DNA of 64,000 nucleotides from Bacillus haynesii (lineage in GTDB: Bacteria; Bacillota; Bacilli; Bacillales; Bacillaceae): NCBI RefSeq assembly GCF_001969855.1, contig NZ_MRBL01000007.1, forward strand, positions 248,001 to 312,000, given 5' to 3'. Positions 1-7,732 of the stretch are shown in pieces. The position numbers were made by a program, and so were the translations under genes. The notes beneath the pieces were generated by a model, which did no database searches, was not told the origin of the DNA, and worked only from the letters and a program-made list of their open reading frames with translations. Within the stretch, counting starts at the first letter, position 1. Every line of letters begins with the position of its first letter.

Positions 1-486
1 GCTTATACATTCCGGGGCGGGTTTCATTATGAATGTCGGCCACCGAAAAGCGTTCATAACAGGCTCGTTTTAAGAAGCAAAAACGGCTTTTTCGGTACGA
101 TACCGGTCTATTTGGACGGACAGTATCTGCTTGATGAGTCATTCTACTTGAACGGTTTTCGAGAAATCGACGGTCTGCCCCGCAGGTTTAAACAGCAGCT
201 CACACTGCGCCACAAGAAGCGGCAATACATTCGGTCCGCCTCCAGCTTTACGATCAAGGCGGCCGCTGAAAACCGGCGGAAACAGCAAACAAGAGCAGGC
301 ATGAAAACCGGCATTACCAATCAAAACAACAAGGTCCAATCTTTCAAAATCAGCTGCAAATGCGAGCATGAATTTAAGCAAGCAGGCGCACTTGAAATGA
401 GAGAGAAGTGGTGGACGCTAAACGGCGCATTTTTGCTCGATGGTACAAAGCAGCTGGCAGCAGCGGCGCAAAAAATCGCATTGTAA
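1..486 (+). CDS. Phage tail/baseplate protein, C-terminal part (gpI/XkdU position)
   Basis: The reading frame is open from base 1 and ends at TAA 484-486, so about 161 codons of the 3' end are visible and the start lies outside the window. It is rich in short beta-strand-like segments (for example LNGFREIDGLP and GFHYECRPP). It sits directly before a protein resembling the N-terminal domain of tail-collar fibres. In P2-like and PBSX-like phages the gene in this position encodes the gpI/XkdU baseplate protein that joins the tail fibre to the baseplate. The functional call rests mainly on position; the family is not recognised with certainty. Confidence 0.5.
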   Translation, partial: AYTFRGGFHYECRPPKSVHNRLVLRSKNGFFGTIPVYLDGQYLLDESFYLNGFREIDGLPRRFKQQLTLRHKKRQYIRSASSFTIKAAAENRRKQQTRAGMKTGITNQNNKVQSFKISCKCEHEFKQAGALEMREKWWTLNGAFLLDGTKQLAAAAQKIAL

Positions 487-499
487 AGGAGAAATCAAA

Positions 500-886
500 A
501 TGGCACAACAATTAACAGTGACAACGCTTTATGCGAGACAGCAAATGGCAAAAGCACGGGCTGAGGGCGGCAAGCTCACCAAAATCACAAAAATGGCTTT
601 CGGAAACGGAGGTACAAACGATAAAGGCGAACCCGTTCCTCTACAGGGCAACGAACAGGCGCTGAAAAACGAACTCCTGCAAAAGGACATCGACGGCTTT
701 GTCTTCATGGAACCGGCGAAAGTCCGCTATACATGTACATTGGCAGAAAGCGAACTGGCAGGGGAAACGATCAACGAGCTCGCCCTTGTCGATGAAGCCG
801 GAAAATTCACCGCGGTCAGAACGATGACAGACAAGCAAAAAGACGGCGACATCGAGTTCGTCTTTGAAATCGACGACATTTATTAA
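500..886 (+). CDS. Phage tail-collar-like protein (gpH N-terminal/DUF3751-like)
   Basis: A 128-residue protein. ATG 500 is chosen over an upstream in-frame ATG because AAAGGAGA (486-493) sits just before it. The N-terminal half has the pattern seen at the start of P2 gpH-type fibres (LTKITKMAFGNGGTN), then a beta-rich part (GETINELALVDEAGKFTAVR). In large phages this is one domain of a long fibre; here it is a stand-alone small protein between the baseplate protein and the first fibre gene. It probably forms part of the fibre attachment collar. It starts 13 bp after the previous gene and ends 15 bp before the next, consistent with one late operon. Confidence 0.6.
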   Translation: MAQQLTVTTLYARQQMAKARAEGGKLTKITKMAFGNGGTNDKGEPVPLQGNEQALKNELLQKDIDGFVFMEPAKVRYTCTLAESELAGETINELALVDEAGKFTAVRTMTDKQKDGDIEFVFEIDDIY

Positions 887-901
887 AGGAGCTGAAACAA
901 G

Positions 902-2104
902 GTGGACATCCAAAAACCGAGACGCTTTGAAACAACAGACCGCGCTCATGCCGACTTGTTTAACGAAGCGATAGATCAGCTGAATGTGAACGACGAACGG
1001 ATTGCAAAGCGGGCTGAGGAAGCTGAAGAAAGGGCTAAAACGTATACTGATGCCCATGCAACAAAAAAAAATAATCCGCATGCAGTAACAAAGTCCCAGG
1101 TGGGATTAAGTAATGTGATCAATGAAAAACAAGCGACAAAAGCAGAGTTTGATTCACATAATAACGATAATGAAAGGCACATCACAGCAAGTGAACGAAG
1201 GAAATGGGACGGCAGCCAGATTTTTAATATTACTTCAGAGAATGGCCAGGGTAAAGTGTATATTGGTTTAGAAGATGACTTTCACGAGGTTCTCCCCAAA
1301 TATACAGGGTTAATCCATTTCACGGCAGCAGGCGGTGCTTCAAACAGCCCTGGAAACGCGGTGCGGGGAATTTGGACATGTAATGCCACCGGTGAGTACG
1401 GACAAGTTATAGCGTTTGACAACGCTAATAGAACGTACAGGAAGACAGTGGCCGACGGAAAGTGGTCGGACTGGATAGAGCTAGCATCAGCTGCTGATGC
1501 ACAGTTGTATAAAATCACAGGAGATAACGGTCGACGTACAAAATTGGCCGACGGAACGGATTTGTTAACGCTGCCGACAGGTTTTTATTATGCTACGGGC
1601 CATGTTGTTCAAAACAACCCTGTAGAAAACGACAGTTCCTGGTTCAATTACGATGTGATTGAAACTGGTGCCGGAAGAAAGACCATCCATGCGTGGCGGA
1701 GCTACGATAATACATTATGGCATGGAACTGTTCATACCGACGGTGTATTTAAAGGATGGAAACGCATTATAACCGACGTTGATTTTACAACGATGAAATG
1801 GTATGACTTGACGCTGATAAACGGAAATAAAGCGGGCGGAAGAAAGCCGCAATACGCTATATGGGGAAATCAAGTGTTTACCCGCGGGGAAGTAGTATCT
1901 CCAGATTTTGCGAGTGTTTTTGCCATTCTTCCGGCGGACGCAAGGCCTTCTACGCAAAAATCGATGGCCGCAACCCTATTTGGAACGACCGGGACATCAA
2001 AATATATAGCCGAAACCACCGGAGAATTAAGGCTCGTTGGAAAGCATGCCAATATTGAAGCCAATATTTCAGGCGTCTCGCTGGATAACAGCTTCACCAT
2101 ATAA
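902..2104 (+). CDS. Tail fibre protein 1 (XkdV-like position)
   Basis: A 400-residue fibre with GTG start after AAAGGAGC. Residues 1-35 (KPRRFETTDRAHADLF) form an adaptor almost identical to that of the second fibre at 2775. A short helical segment follows (about 35-60), then a linker motif HITASERRKWDGSQIF (about 97-112) and two knob-like segments. The second knob (about 205-300, LTLPTGFYYATGHVVQNNPV) is nearly duplicated in fibre 2. The C-terminal tip (about 300-400) is unique. Such modular fibres recognise the host surface. The gene lies before xkdW/xkdX-like genes, the order of PBSX xkdV. No chaperone is evident unless the XkdW-like gene serves as one. Confidence 0.7.
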   Translation: MDIQKPRRFETTDRAHADLFNEAIDQLNVNDERIAKRAEEAEERAKTYTDAHATKKNNPHAVTKSQVGLSNVINEKQATKAEFDSHNNDNERHITASERRKWDGSQIFNITSENGQGKVYIGLEDDFHEVLPKYTGLIHFTAAGGASNSPGNAVRGIWTCNATGEYGQVIAFDNANRTYRKTVADGKWSDWIELASAADAQLYKITGDNGRRTKLADGTDLLTLPTGFYYATGHVVQNNPVENDSSWFNYDVIETGAGRKTIHAWRSYDNTLWHGTVHTDGVFKGWKRIITDVDFTTMKWYDLTLINGNKAGGRKPQYAIWGNQVFTRGEVVSPDFASVFAILPADARPSTQKSMAATLFGTTGTSKYIAETTGELRLVGKHANIEANISGVSLDNSFTI

Positions 2105-2118
2105 GGAGGAAATAGGGG

Positions 2119-2487
2119 ATGCAAATCTTTTTATACGATGATGACTTCTATTATAAAAGGCCCGAGATTGTAGTTGGTCCGGGTTCCATGCCAGAAAATT
2201 CAACGGCTGTAAAACCGAAGGATGGGTTATGGAGAGCGAAGTTTATCCCTTCCCTAAATGATTGGATAGAGGGAGCGGATCAAGAATATATAAACGGTTT
2301 AAAAAAAGATCAATTTGTTGAAAAGAATCCTGTATCAGAGCAGCTTTCCGCCCTCGGCCGGCAGCTGGCAGATGAAAAACTGGCTAGGAAGCAAGCTGAA
2401 ATCGCAAACAAGGCTCTCGGTGAGCACTTGGTATCTTTAAAACTAGAGCTGCTGAGTATCAAGGGAGGTAAAGAAATTGAAACTTAA
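2119..2487 (+). CDS. XkdW-like tail-associated protein
   Basis: A 122-residue protein with an ATG start preceded by AAGGAGG. The N-terminal half is compact and aromatic (MQIFLYDDDFYYKRPE), and the C-terminal half is a predicted coiled coil (SALGRQLADEKLARKQAEIANKA). This two-part design and the position directly after the fibre and before an XkdX-type gene match the XkdW family of PBSX and YomF-type proteins of Bacillus phages. The role of the family is not established. A fibre-assembly or fibre-tip function is an inference from its constant position next to fibre genes. The end overlaps the start of the next gene. Confidence 0.6.
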   Translation: MQIFLYDDDFYYKRPEIVVGPGSMPENSTAVKPKDGLWRAKFIPSLNDWIEGADQEYINGLKKDQFVEKNPVSEQLSALGRQLADEKLARKQAEIANKALGEHLVSLKLELLSIKGGKEIET

Positions 2488-2644
2488 TTTTTGGGTGTAT
2501 GCTCTGTCTTATAAATGGGCTACTGCAGAAATGGTAAAGGAAGCAATTGCTTACGATGATTGTTCTATTGAGGATATAAGAAAAGGTGTAGAGACGGGGT
2601 ACATCACTAAGGAAGAATTTCAAGAACTAACAAGTGAATTATGA
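2477..2644 (+). CDS. XkdX family small protein
   Basis: A 55-residue ORF with TTG start at 2477, 9 bases after AAGGGAGG, overlapping the last 11 bases of the XkdW-like gene in another frame. The protein begins LKLNFWVYALSYKWATAE and ends in a helical segment with VETGYITKEEFQELTSEL. The W-x-Y/A...GYIT-x-E-x-F pattern and length are typical of the XkdX family (about 40-60 residues), whose genes follow fibre genes in many Gram-positive phages. The function is unknown. The following 130 bases (2645-2774) hold no convincing gene before the second fibre. Confidence 0.7.
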   Translation: MKLNFWVYALSYKWATAEMVKEAIAYDDCSIEDIRKGVETGYITKEEFQELTSEL

Positions 2645-2774
2645 AGAGAATTTATAGTTTAACGAAAGGAAGAGGATTTAAGGAAAACCCCTGAAGAACC
2701 TAAAGCGAGACTAAATAACATTAGAGGAGTTGTAAAGGTAAAAAAGAAGTATTTGATTAAGGAGGCGTATAAAA

Positions 2775-4052
2775 TTGGTTTTGAAAAAGCCAAGGCGCTT
2801 TGAAACGACAGACCGCGCCCATGCCGATCTTTTTAATAATGTTGTTGATCAGTTGAATAAGAATGATGAGTTAATTGCAGATCTTGTTAAAGAAGCAGAA
2901 AAAAATTCGAAAGCATATACGGATACTCACACAAATAATGTCACGGTCCACATTAACGATGCGGAGCGAACCCGATGGAATTCAGGTCAATTATTCAAAT
3001 TAACAGAAAATAACGGTAAAGTATTTTATAAAGGCAGCGCAGAGACAACGGATTACAATACTTTGACTGAAACGGGTATGTATTTAATCTACAATGAAGG
3101 GGTAAACTCACCTCCCTCATCAAATCGTGTATTTTTACTGGTCATGAGTTTCGGTAATACATTAGTACAGTGTGCTTATGAATCGTATAAAGGTGTACAG
3201 TCATATTTTAGGTTTAGAAAAAGTGATTCTGTAACATGGACATCATGGCAGACACAGGAAACGACAATCGGGGCACAGGCAAAAGTCGATGCACATGAGC
3301 AAAAGTCGAATCTTCATATTAATGAAACTGAGCGTGCAAAATGGAATGATGCCCAGTTATACAAAATAACCGATGATAATGGAAAACGAACTAAACTGGA
3401 AAATGGAACAGATTTGTTAACTTTGCCTACAGGCTTTTATTATGCGAATGGCCATGTCGTCCAAAACAATCCGGTAGAAAATGACAGCTCTTGGTTTAAT
3501 TATGATGTAATTGAGACGAATTCAGGCAGAAAGACGATACAAGCCTGGCGAAGCTATGACAACTCATTATGGTTAGGGACAATACACACTGACGGCATTT
3601 TCAAGGGCTGGAAAAAAGTTATGACAGTTGAAGACTTTAATAAAAGAACGTATGTAGATACTTATGATCATGAAAATTCATCTGTTTCTGCGGAGGAGAA
3701 TGTTCCGACAAAATTAGTGTTTGGCGTAACAAGAGCCGATCATTTAGAAGAGTATAATATATCAAATTCAGAAATAACTTTAAAAAATAGTGGTCTCTAT
3801 TTAATAAGGTTGTATGTTACTAGCAAAAACATTACTGTTAATTCAGAGAATATATTAAGTTGTTATGTCGGAGGAAAAGAGTATCAGAGACTAGGTATCT
3901 GGTATCCCGCAACAACAGGTAATACATGCGTACTTTTTCTGCAACAAAAATTTGCAGCGGGTGATAAAGTTACTTTCTACATTACGCCAAGGAGTACTGG
4001 GAAGACCATAAATATTGCGACTGCATATGTCACCATGTCCCAAATTGGATAA
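2775..4052 (+). CDS. Tail fibre protein 2 (paralogue, divergent tip)
   Basis: A 425-residue fibre starting at TTG after AAGGAGG (2759-2765). The adaptor (residues 1-35) copies fibre 1. Two HIND/NxxER-x-(K/R)WN linker motifs (about 55-70 and 175-190) each precede a knob-like domain that ends in a W-x-x-W pattern. The second knob (about 205-295, LTLPTGFYYANGHVVQNNPV) is the same domain as in fibre 1. From about residue 300 the tip is different: alternating beta strands (NSGLYLIRLYVTSKN, GDKVTFYITPRS) that resemble a C1q/TNF-like jelly roll. The base composition is more AT-rich than in fibre 1. It is probably an alternative or additional receptor-binding protein. Confidence 0.65.
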   Translation: MVLKKPRRFETTDRAHADLFNNVVDQLNKNDELIADLVKEAEKNSKAYTDTHTNNVTVHINDAERTRWNSGQLFKLTENNGKVFYKGSAETTDYNTLTETGMYLIYNEGVNSPPSSNRVFLLVMSFGNTLVQCAYESYKGVQSYFRFRKSDSVTWTSWQTQETTIGAQAKVDAHEQKSNLHINETERAKWNDAQLYKITDDNGKRTKLENGTDLLTLPTGFYYANGHVVQNNPVENDSSWFNYDVIETNSGRKTIQAWRSYDNSLWLGTIHTDGIFKGWKKVMTVEDFNKRTYVDTYDHENSSVSAEENVPTKLVFGVTRADHLEEYNISNSEITLKNSGLYLIRLYVTSKNITVNSENILSCYVGGKEYQRLGIWYPATTGNTCVLFLQQKFAAGDKVTFYITPRSTGKTINIATAYVTMSQIG

Positions 4053-4119
4053 GGAACTTTTTATTTAATTGAAATGAAGACATATGGAAAGTGTATAAAG
4101 ATTGGAGGGGAATTATTCG

Positions 4120-4389
4120 TTGACGATCTTAAATGAAACAAACATCTTTGAGAATGAGTTGAATGGAATTAAGGCTGATCAAAAATCACTCGAACAGCGC
4201 GTCAGCACACTCGAAAGAACATCAGACCGCCACGATCAGCAAATCATCTCGATTAACGAAAAGCTGAACAAAATCGAAGAGAATACAACTTGGATCAAGC
4301 GCAGCATCACAGGCGCGATCATTACAGCGGTCAGCACCGGCATCATCGGCGGAGCGATCGCTGTTTTTTATAATTTATTGCAGAGATAG
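4120..4389 (+). CDS. xhlA: XhlA-type haemolysin/lysis accessory protein
   Basis: 89 residues from TTG 4120. An upstream in-frame TTG at 4102 lies inside the GGAGGGG ribosome site and is rejected; the shorter start gives the B. subtilis XhlA length. The protein is a coiled coil (about 15-62, LEQRVSTLERTSDRHDQQI) followed by one C-terminal membrane segment (about 66-86, AIITAVSTGIIGGAIAVFY). In PBSX, XhlA is membrane-associated and acts with the holin XhlB and the amidase in host lysis. It is followed by the holin gene 11 bases downstream. Confidence 0.85.
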   Translation: MTILNETNIFENELNGIKADQKSLEQRVSTLERTSDRHDQQIISINEKLNKIEENTTWIKRSITGAIITAVSTGIIGGAIAVFYNLLQR

Positions 4390-4400
4390 GGGAGGACAAG

Positions 4401-4670
4401 ATGATGAAACATATCGACAAAGGCACGGTCGTCAGGACTGTGCTTCTTTTTATTGCGCTGGTCAATCAGACGCTGATCATGTTTGGTAAGCCGGTTTTGC
4501 CGATTGGTGAAGATCAGATTAATACACTGGCGGACGCTCTGTATGTGGCCGGGTCTGCTGCTTTTACAATTACCGCATCACTTATTGCATGGTATAAAAA
4601 TAATTATATTACGAGCAGAGGTCGGAGGCAGAAAGAAACCCTTAAAGAACAAGGCATATTAAAAAAATAA
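4401..4670 (+). CDS. xhlB: Phage holin, XhlB type
   Basis: 89 residues with ATG ATG start (4401/4404) after GGGGAGGACAAG. Two hydrophobic segments (about 10-28 TVVRTVLLFIALVNQTLIMF and 46-65) separated by a short PIGEDQINTL turn, plus a charged C-terminal tail (GRRQKETLKEQ), are the layout of small phi29/XhlB-type holins. It would form the membrane lesion that lets the endolysin reach the wall. In PBSX the amidase gene follows directly; here an acyltransferase gene is inserted between them. Confidence 0.85.
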   Translation: MMKHIDKGTVVRTVLLFIALVNQTLIMFGKPVLPIGEDQINTLADALYVAGSAAFTITASLIAWYKNNYITSRGRRQKETLKEQGILKK

Positions 4671-4725
4671 TCACTATTGTACTGCTGCTTCCCTTCGTAT
4701 ATCCTTAAAAAAGGAGGGAAGCCTG

Positions 4726-5790
4726 TTGATAGAAAAAGACTTGAAAATAAGTAACATTAAAGGATTGCTAATATTTTTAGTAGTCTTTGGACATTTAATC
4801 GAATTGTATAAGGGTAATTACTATCAAATCTTTGTATTGATTTATGCTTTTCATATGCCTCTATTTATTTTTATAAGCGGTTTTTTAGCCAAAAGAGCAA
4901 CAGTAAGCAAAATAATCAACTTCTTTATATTGTATATTATTTTTCAATCATTTTTTGATTGGTACTTATATTTTATAGGTGATTACAAAACCTTGCAGTT
5001 TCATTTTGGTAAACCTCAATTTCATTTATGGTATATCGTAAGCATGATTTTTTGGTATGCTTTGGCGTGGGGTATCCATTGGTTAAGACCGGGGAAAGTT
5101 GGCAAGACAATAATCTTTCTGATTGTTTTTGCACTTGGCTTTTATTCGCGCTGGTATACTGAGCCTGTCGTTGAGTTTATAAAGGAAATATATCCGAATT
5201 TCACCTCATATACACTCAGTTTTCAGCGTACAATTTCTTTTGCTCCATTTTTCTTCGCGGGATTTTTCATTTCCAAAAATAAATTGAGAATGATTTATGA
5301 GTCAATCCCAGAAAGTATAGCAAAAGGGTTATTGGCGGTTACAGCGGCTGCAGTTATTCTCTATATTCAATACACTCCTAATTTGGAATCATTATTCAGA
5401 GGAAGTTTCGGAATGGAGCGATTCTTAAATGAAGGAGAAAGTTACTATGCGAAAATAATGTTGCATTATCTATTATCAGGGTGGCTTTGCTTACTTATAT
5501 TAACGAGTGTAAAGGGAGAAAGAAGTGTTTTAACAAAATGGGGAGACCATTCCATTACCATTTTTTTGTTCCATCCTGTCTTTGTATTTTTATTGAGAAG
5601 GACGGAGTTCATGGCCGATTGGAAAGCTGATACACAATTTATAGTTTACTTCGGGTTTGCAATTTTGATCTCAGCTTTGTTAGGATCAAATGTCTTCTCG
5701 AAAATCAGTATTTTTGTTACATCACCATTAACAACACTAAAGAAACTTACCAGTGTTGTTATTCGAAAGAAAAAATATAGTGCAGATTAA
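4726..5790 (+). CDS. Membrane acyltransferase (acyltransferase 3 family), prophage moron
   Basis: 354 residues from TTG 4726 after AAGGAGGGAAGCC. About ten hydrophobic helices run through the protein. Early residues show the family signature: IKGLLIFLVVFGHLIE with the conserved His near residue 23, and HMPLFIFISGFLAKR at about 44-58. These fit membrane O-acetyltransferases of the OatA/WecH type that modify wall polymers or exopolysaccharide. The gene is much more AT-rich than its neighbours and splits the holin-amidase pair, so it looks like a cargo gene. A terminator follows it. Changing the host surface to exclude other phages is a plausible but unproven role. The acceptor is not predictable. 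Confidence 0.75.
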   Translation: MIEKDLKISNIKGLLIFLVVFGHLIELYKGNYYQIFVLIYAFHMPLFIFISGFLAKRATVSKIINFFILYIIFQSFFDWYLYFIGDYKTLQFHFGKPQFHLWYIVSMIFWYALAWGIHWLRPGKVGKTIIFLIVFALGFYSRWYTEPVVEFIKEIYPNFTSYTLSFQRTISFAPFFFAGFFISKNKLRMIYESIPESIAKGLLAVTAAAVILYIQYTPNLESLFRGSFGMERFLNEGESYYAKIMLHYLLSGWLCLLILTSVKGERSVLTKWGDHSITIFLFHPVFVFLLRRTEFMADWKADTQFIVYFGFAILISALLGSNVFSKISIFVTSPLTTLKKLTSVVIRKKKYSAD

Positions 5791-5820
5791 AAGTCCTTTG
5801 TAAAAGGGCTTTTTTTTTTT
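5786..5820 (+). terminator. Terminator after the acyltransferase gene
   Basis: The inverted repeat AAAAGTCCTTT ... AAAGGGCTTTT is followed by a run of ten or more T. It would end transcription coming from the late operon or the acyltransferase, leaving the amidase gene with its own initiation or read-through. Confidence 0.75.
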
Positions 5821-5868
5821 AGGAGCTGCCGGCGGCAGTTTTTTTAAATTTGAAAAGGAGTGTTTTAA

Positions 5869-6933
5869 TTGGTCAAAGTAATCAATAACTTTGTAAAAGT
5901 CAATCCATACACCCGTCCCGGGCTGAAGCTTGCGGCAGTCAAAGGCATCGTCATGCATTGGACGGCGACGCCCGGGGCTTCGGCTTTAAACGAGCGCAAT
6001 TATTTCAATGGCACCTGCATTGCTGACAATCGTTATGCGTCGGCTCACTATTTTGTCGATCGCCATGAGGTGCAGCATATTATTCCCGATCATGAAGTCG
6101 CTTATCATGCGCATGATCAAAACCGCTGCTATGTCAGCTTCCTGAAGCCGAATGCCAATACCACGGCGCTCGGGGTCGAAATGTGCGTGGAAAAAGATGG
6201 TGCCATCCATGAAGAGACGATGCGCAATGCGGCAGAGCTTGTAGCGGATTTGTGCAAGACATACGGTTTGTCCACAGATCGGATTGTCCGCCATTACGAT
6301 GTCACCAACAAAAGTTGTCCAACCCCGTGGGTGAGAGATGCCGGCCAATTGTCAGCTTTCCGTAAAAGAGTAGATTCCCTTTTAGGGAGGAAAACCGTTT
6401 CCGTATCGGCTGCCTCCACCAGCCAGGCAAGCTCATCGTCCAGCATTATCCTCAAAAAAGGAATGTCAGGTGCTCATGTGAAAAAGCTGCAAACGCGCTT
6501 GATCGCGGCCGGTTTTTCGCTGCCCAAATACGGTGCGGACGGAAGCTATGGAGACGAGACGGTGCAAGCGGTTGTTTCTTTGCAAAAGAAAGCGGGAATT
6601 AAAGCCGACGGCATTTACGGTCCTTCAACTGAAAAAGCCCTTTCGGCCGCTGAAGCTTCAGCGGACAGCAAGAGCAAGACGTGGACCCTTCCGGGCGGCA
6701 TTTATAAGGTGAAAAGCCCGCTGATGAAAGGAACAGCCGTCACACAAATCCAGACAGCCCTTGCGGCTCTTTATTACTACCCTGATAAAGGGGCCAAAAA
6801 CAACGGGATCGACGGATACTACGGAGTGAAGACGGCAAATGCGGTGAAACGTTTTCAGCTGATGTACGGTCTGGGAGCGGACGGGATATACGGACCGAAG
6901 ACAAAAGCGAAAATGATGGCCCTCTTGAAATAA
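5869..6933 (+). CDS. N-acetylmuramoyl-L-alanine amidase (endolysin, XlyA/XlyB-like)
   Basis: 354 residues from TTG 5869 after AAAAGGAG. Residues 1-170 form an Amidase_2 domain: VMHWTATPG with H30, the RHYDVTNKSCPTPW block with H142 and C150 as the expected zinc ligands, and ASAHYFVD at about 57-64. A Ser-rich linker (182-193) leads to two peptidoglycan-binding type 1 repeats (about 195-260 and 282-353), each with a DGIYGPxT ending. It hydrolyses the bond between muramic acid and L-alanine to release phage. There is no signal peptide, which fits export through the XhlAB holin system. B. subtilis XlyA/XlyB are similar in domain plan. Confidence 0.88.
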   Translation: MVKVINNFVKVNPYTRPGLKLAAVKGIVMHWTATPGASALNERNYFNGTCIADNRYASAHYFVDRHEVQHIIPDHEVAYHAHDQNRCYVSFLKPNANTTALGVEMCVEKDGAIHEETMRNAAELVADLCKTYGLSTDRIVRHYDVTNKSCPTPWVRDAGQLSAFRKRVDSLLGRKTVSVSAASTSQASSSSSIILKKGMSGAHVKKLQTRLIAAGFSLPKYGADGSYGDETVQAVVSLQKKAGIKADGIYGPSTEKALSAAEASADSKSKTWTLPGGIYKVKSPLMKGTAVTQIQTALAALYYYPDKGAKNNGIDGYYGVKTANAVKRFQLMYGLGADGIYGPKTKAKMMALLK

Positions 6934-6962
6934 AGGAACTTTTAAAGTTCCTTTATATTTTT
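6934..6962 (+). terminator. Terminator after the amidase
   Basis: AAAGGAACTTT/AAAGTTCCTTT hairpin directly after the stop codon, followed by ATATTTTT. It marks the end of the phage late region. Confidence 0.8.
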
Positions 6963-6991
6963 AAAATTTTCAAAAAATATCTATCCCACAA

Positions 6992-7013
6992 CCATACTTG
7001 TATGGTAGTATGG
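6992..7013. promoter_or_regulatory. Candidate operator of the GntR regulator
   Basis: CCATAC-TT-GTATGG (6992-7005) is a perfect 6-2-6 inverted repeat. It is followed by a further half site GTATGG (7008-7013). It lies about 30 bases upstream of the regulator start, where autoregulation by FadR-subfamily GntR proteins is common. It was assigned by position and symmetry only. Confidence 0.5.
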
Positions 7014-7032
7014 CAGAGAGGAGGTGAGAGTC

Positions 7033-7710
7033 ATGACAATGAAACAATTAAACTCGCGTTCTGTCAGAGACCAAATCTATCAGATGCTGAAGGTAGACAT
7101 CATGAAGTTTCGGCTGGTGCCGGCTGAGCTGATATCGGAAAAAGAGATTTCAGAACGGTATGAAGTCAGCCGCACTCCGGTCAGAGAGGCTTTTTTGCAG
7201 CTGTCAAGAGAAGGGCTTCTCGAAGTCTATCCGCAGAAAGGAACCCGCGTATCGCTGATTGATCTTGATCTGGTGGAGGAAGCGAGGTTTATGCGGGAAA
7301 ACCTGGAAAAGGCTGTAGCTGAACTGGCGTGTGAAGACTTTCCGCAGGAAGCTATGTTTAAGTTGGAGCAGAATGTAAAGATGCAGGAATTATCGATCGC
7401 GCAGAAAAACTATGAAAGTTTGTTTGAATTAGATGAAGCCTTTCATCAGACGATTTTTGAAGGTTGCGGAAAAGCGAATGTTTGGGCTGCGATTCAGCAG
7501 ATGAACGTTCCCTTCCAAAGGATCCGCTTTTTAAGGCTTGCCGCCGATTTTAACTGGAACACCATCCATCAGCAGCACGCGGCATTAACAGAAGCGATTC
7601 GAACAAAACAGAAGGCAAAAGCTAAGGAGATTGCCGAAGAGCATTTGCAGCTGGTCATCGTCGATAAACAGATGCTCATTGATGAGTTTCCCGGTTATTT
7701 CAAAAAGTAA
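7033..7710 (+). CDS. GntR family (FadR/FCD type) transcriptional regulator
   Basis: 225 residues from ATG 7033, placed after GAGGAGGTGAGAGTC; an upstream in-frame GTG (7024) lies in the ribosome site. The N-terminal winged helix (about 10-75) contains EISERYEVSRTPVREAFLQLSREGLLEV. The C-terminal FCD domain (about 85-215) has the metal/ligand pattern with LFELDEAFHQTIFEGCG and a His near HQQHAALTEAI. It resembles LgoR, UxuR and RspR regulators of uronate and aldonate genes. It is followed 22 bases later by the catabolic operon it most likely represses, with the sugar acid as inducer. Confidence 0.8.
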   Translation: MTMKQLNSRSVRDQIYQMLKVDIMKFRLVPAELISEKEISERYEVSRTPVREAFLQLSREGLLEVYPQKGTRVSLIDLDLVEEARFMRENLEKAVAELACEDFPQEAMFKLEQNVKMQELSIAQKNYESLFELDEAFHQTIFEGCGKANVWAAIQQMNVPFQRIRFLRLAADFNWNTIHQQHAALTEAIRTKQKAKAKEIAEEHLQLVIVDKQMLIDEFPGYFKK

Positions 7711-7719
7711 GCGCTTTAA
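7706..7719. promoter_or_regulatory. Weak CcpA (cre) site before the uronate genes
   Basis: AGTAAGCGCTTTAA matches the cre consensus TGWAARCGYTWNCW at 12 of 14 positions. It overlaps the end of the regulator gene, just upstream of the first dehydrogenase. Confidence 0.4.
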
Positions 7720-7732
7720 AAGGAGTGGTGAT

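Larger units (their letters stand above)
1..6955 (+). mobile_element. Distal part of a PBSX-like prophage (tail, lysis)
   Basis: Gene order is baseplate/tail protein, tail-collar N-terminal-like protein, tail fibre, XkdW-like, XkdX-like, second tail fibre, XhlA, XhlB holin, acyltransferase, amidase. This matches the late end of B. subtilis PBSX (xkdU-V-W-X, xhlA, xhlB, xlyA), which in B. subtilis also lies next to spoIIS-pit-ykaA. The left part is outside the window. No attachment repeat could be assigned, so the right limit is set at the terminator after the amidase. Whether the prophage is an inducible phage or a PBSX-type tailocin/defective phage cannot be judged from this end alone. Confidence 0.8.

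Noticed and set aside
139..1081. Minus-strand frames of 80 and 146 codons opposite the tail genes
   Set aside because: They are shadows of the phage genes, without ribosome sites and with low-complexity, Phe/Cys-rich composition.
2645..2774. 17-codon and start-less frames between xkdX and fibre 2
   Set aside because: Too short, or without a start codon; reported only as a possible scar, not as a gene.
6934..7032. Prophage attachment site near the amidase terminator
   Set aside because: The left prophage end is outside the window, so no matching repeat can be shown.
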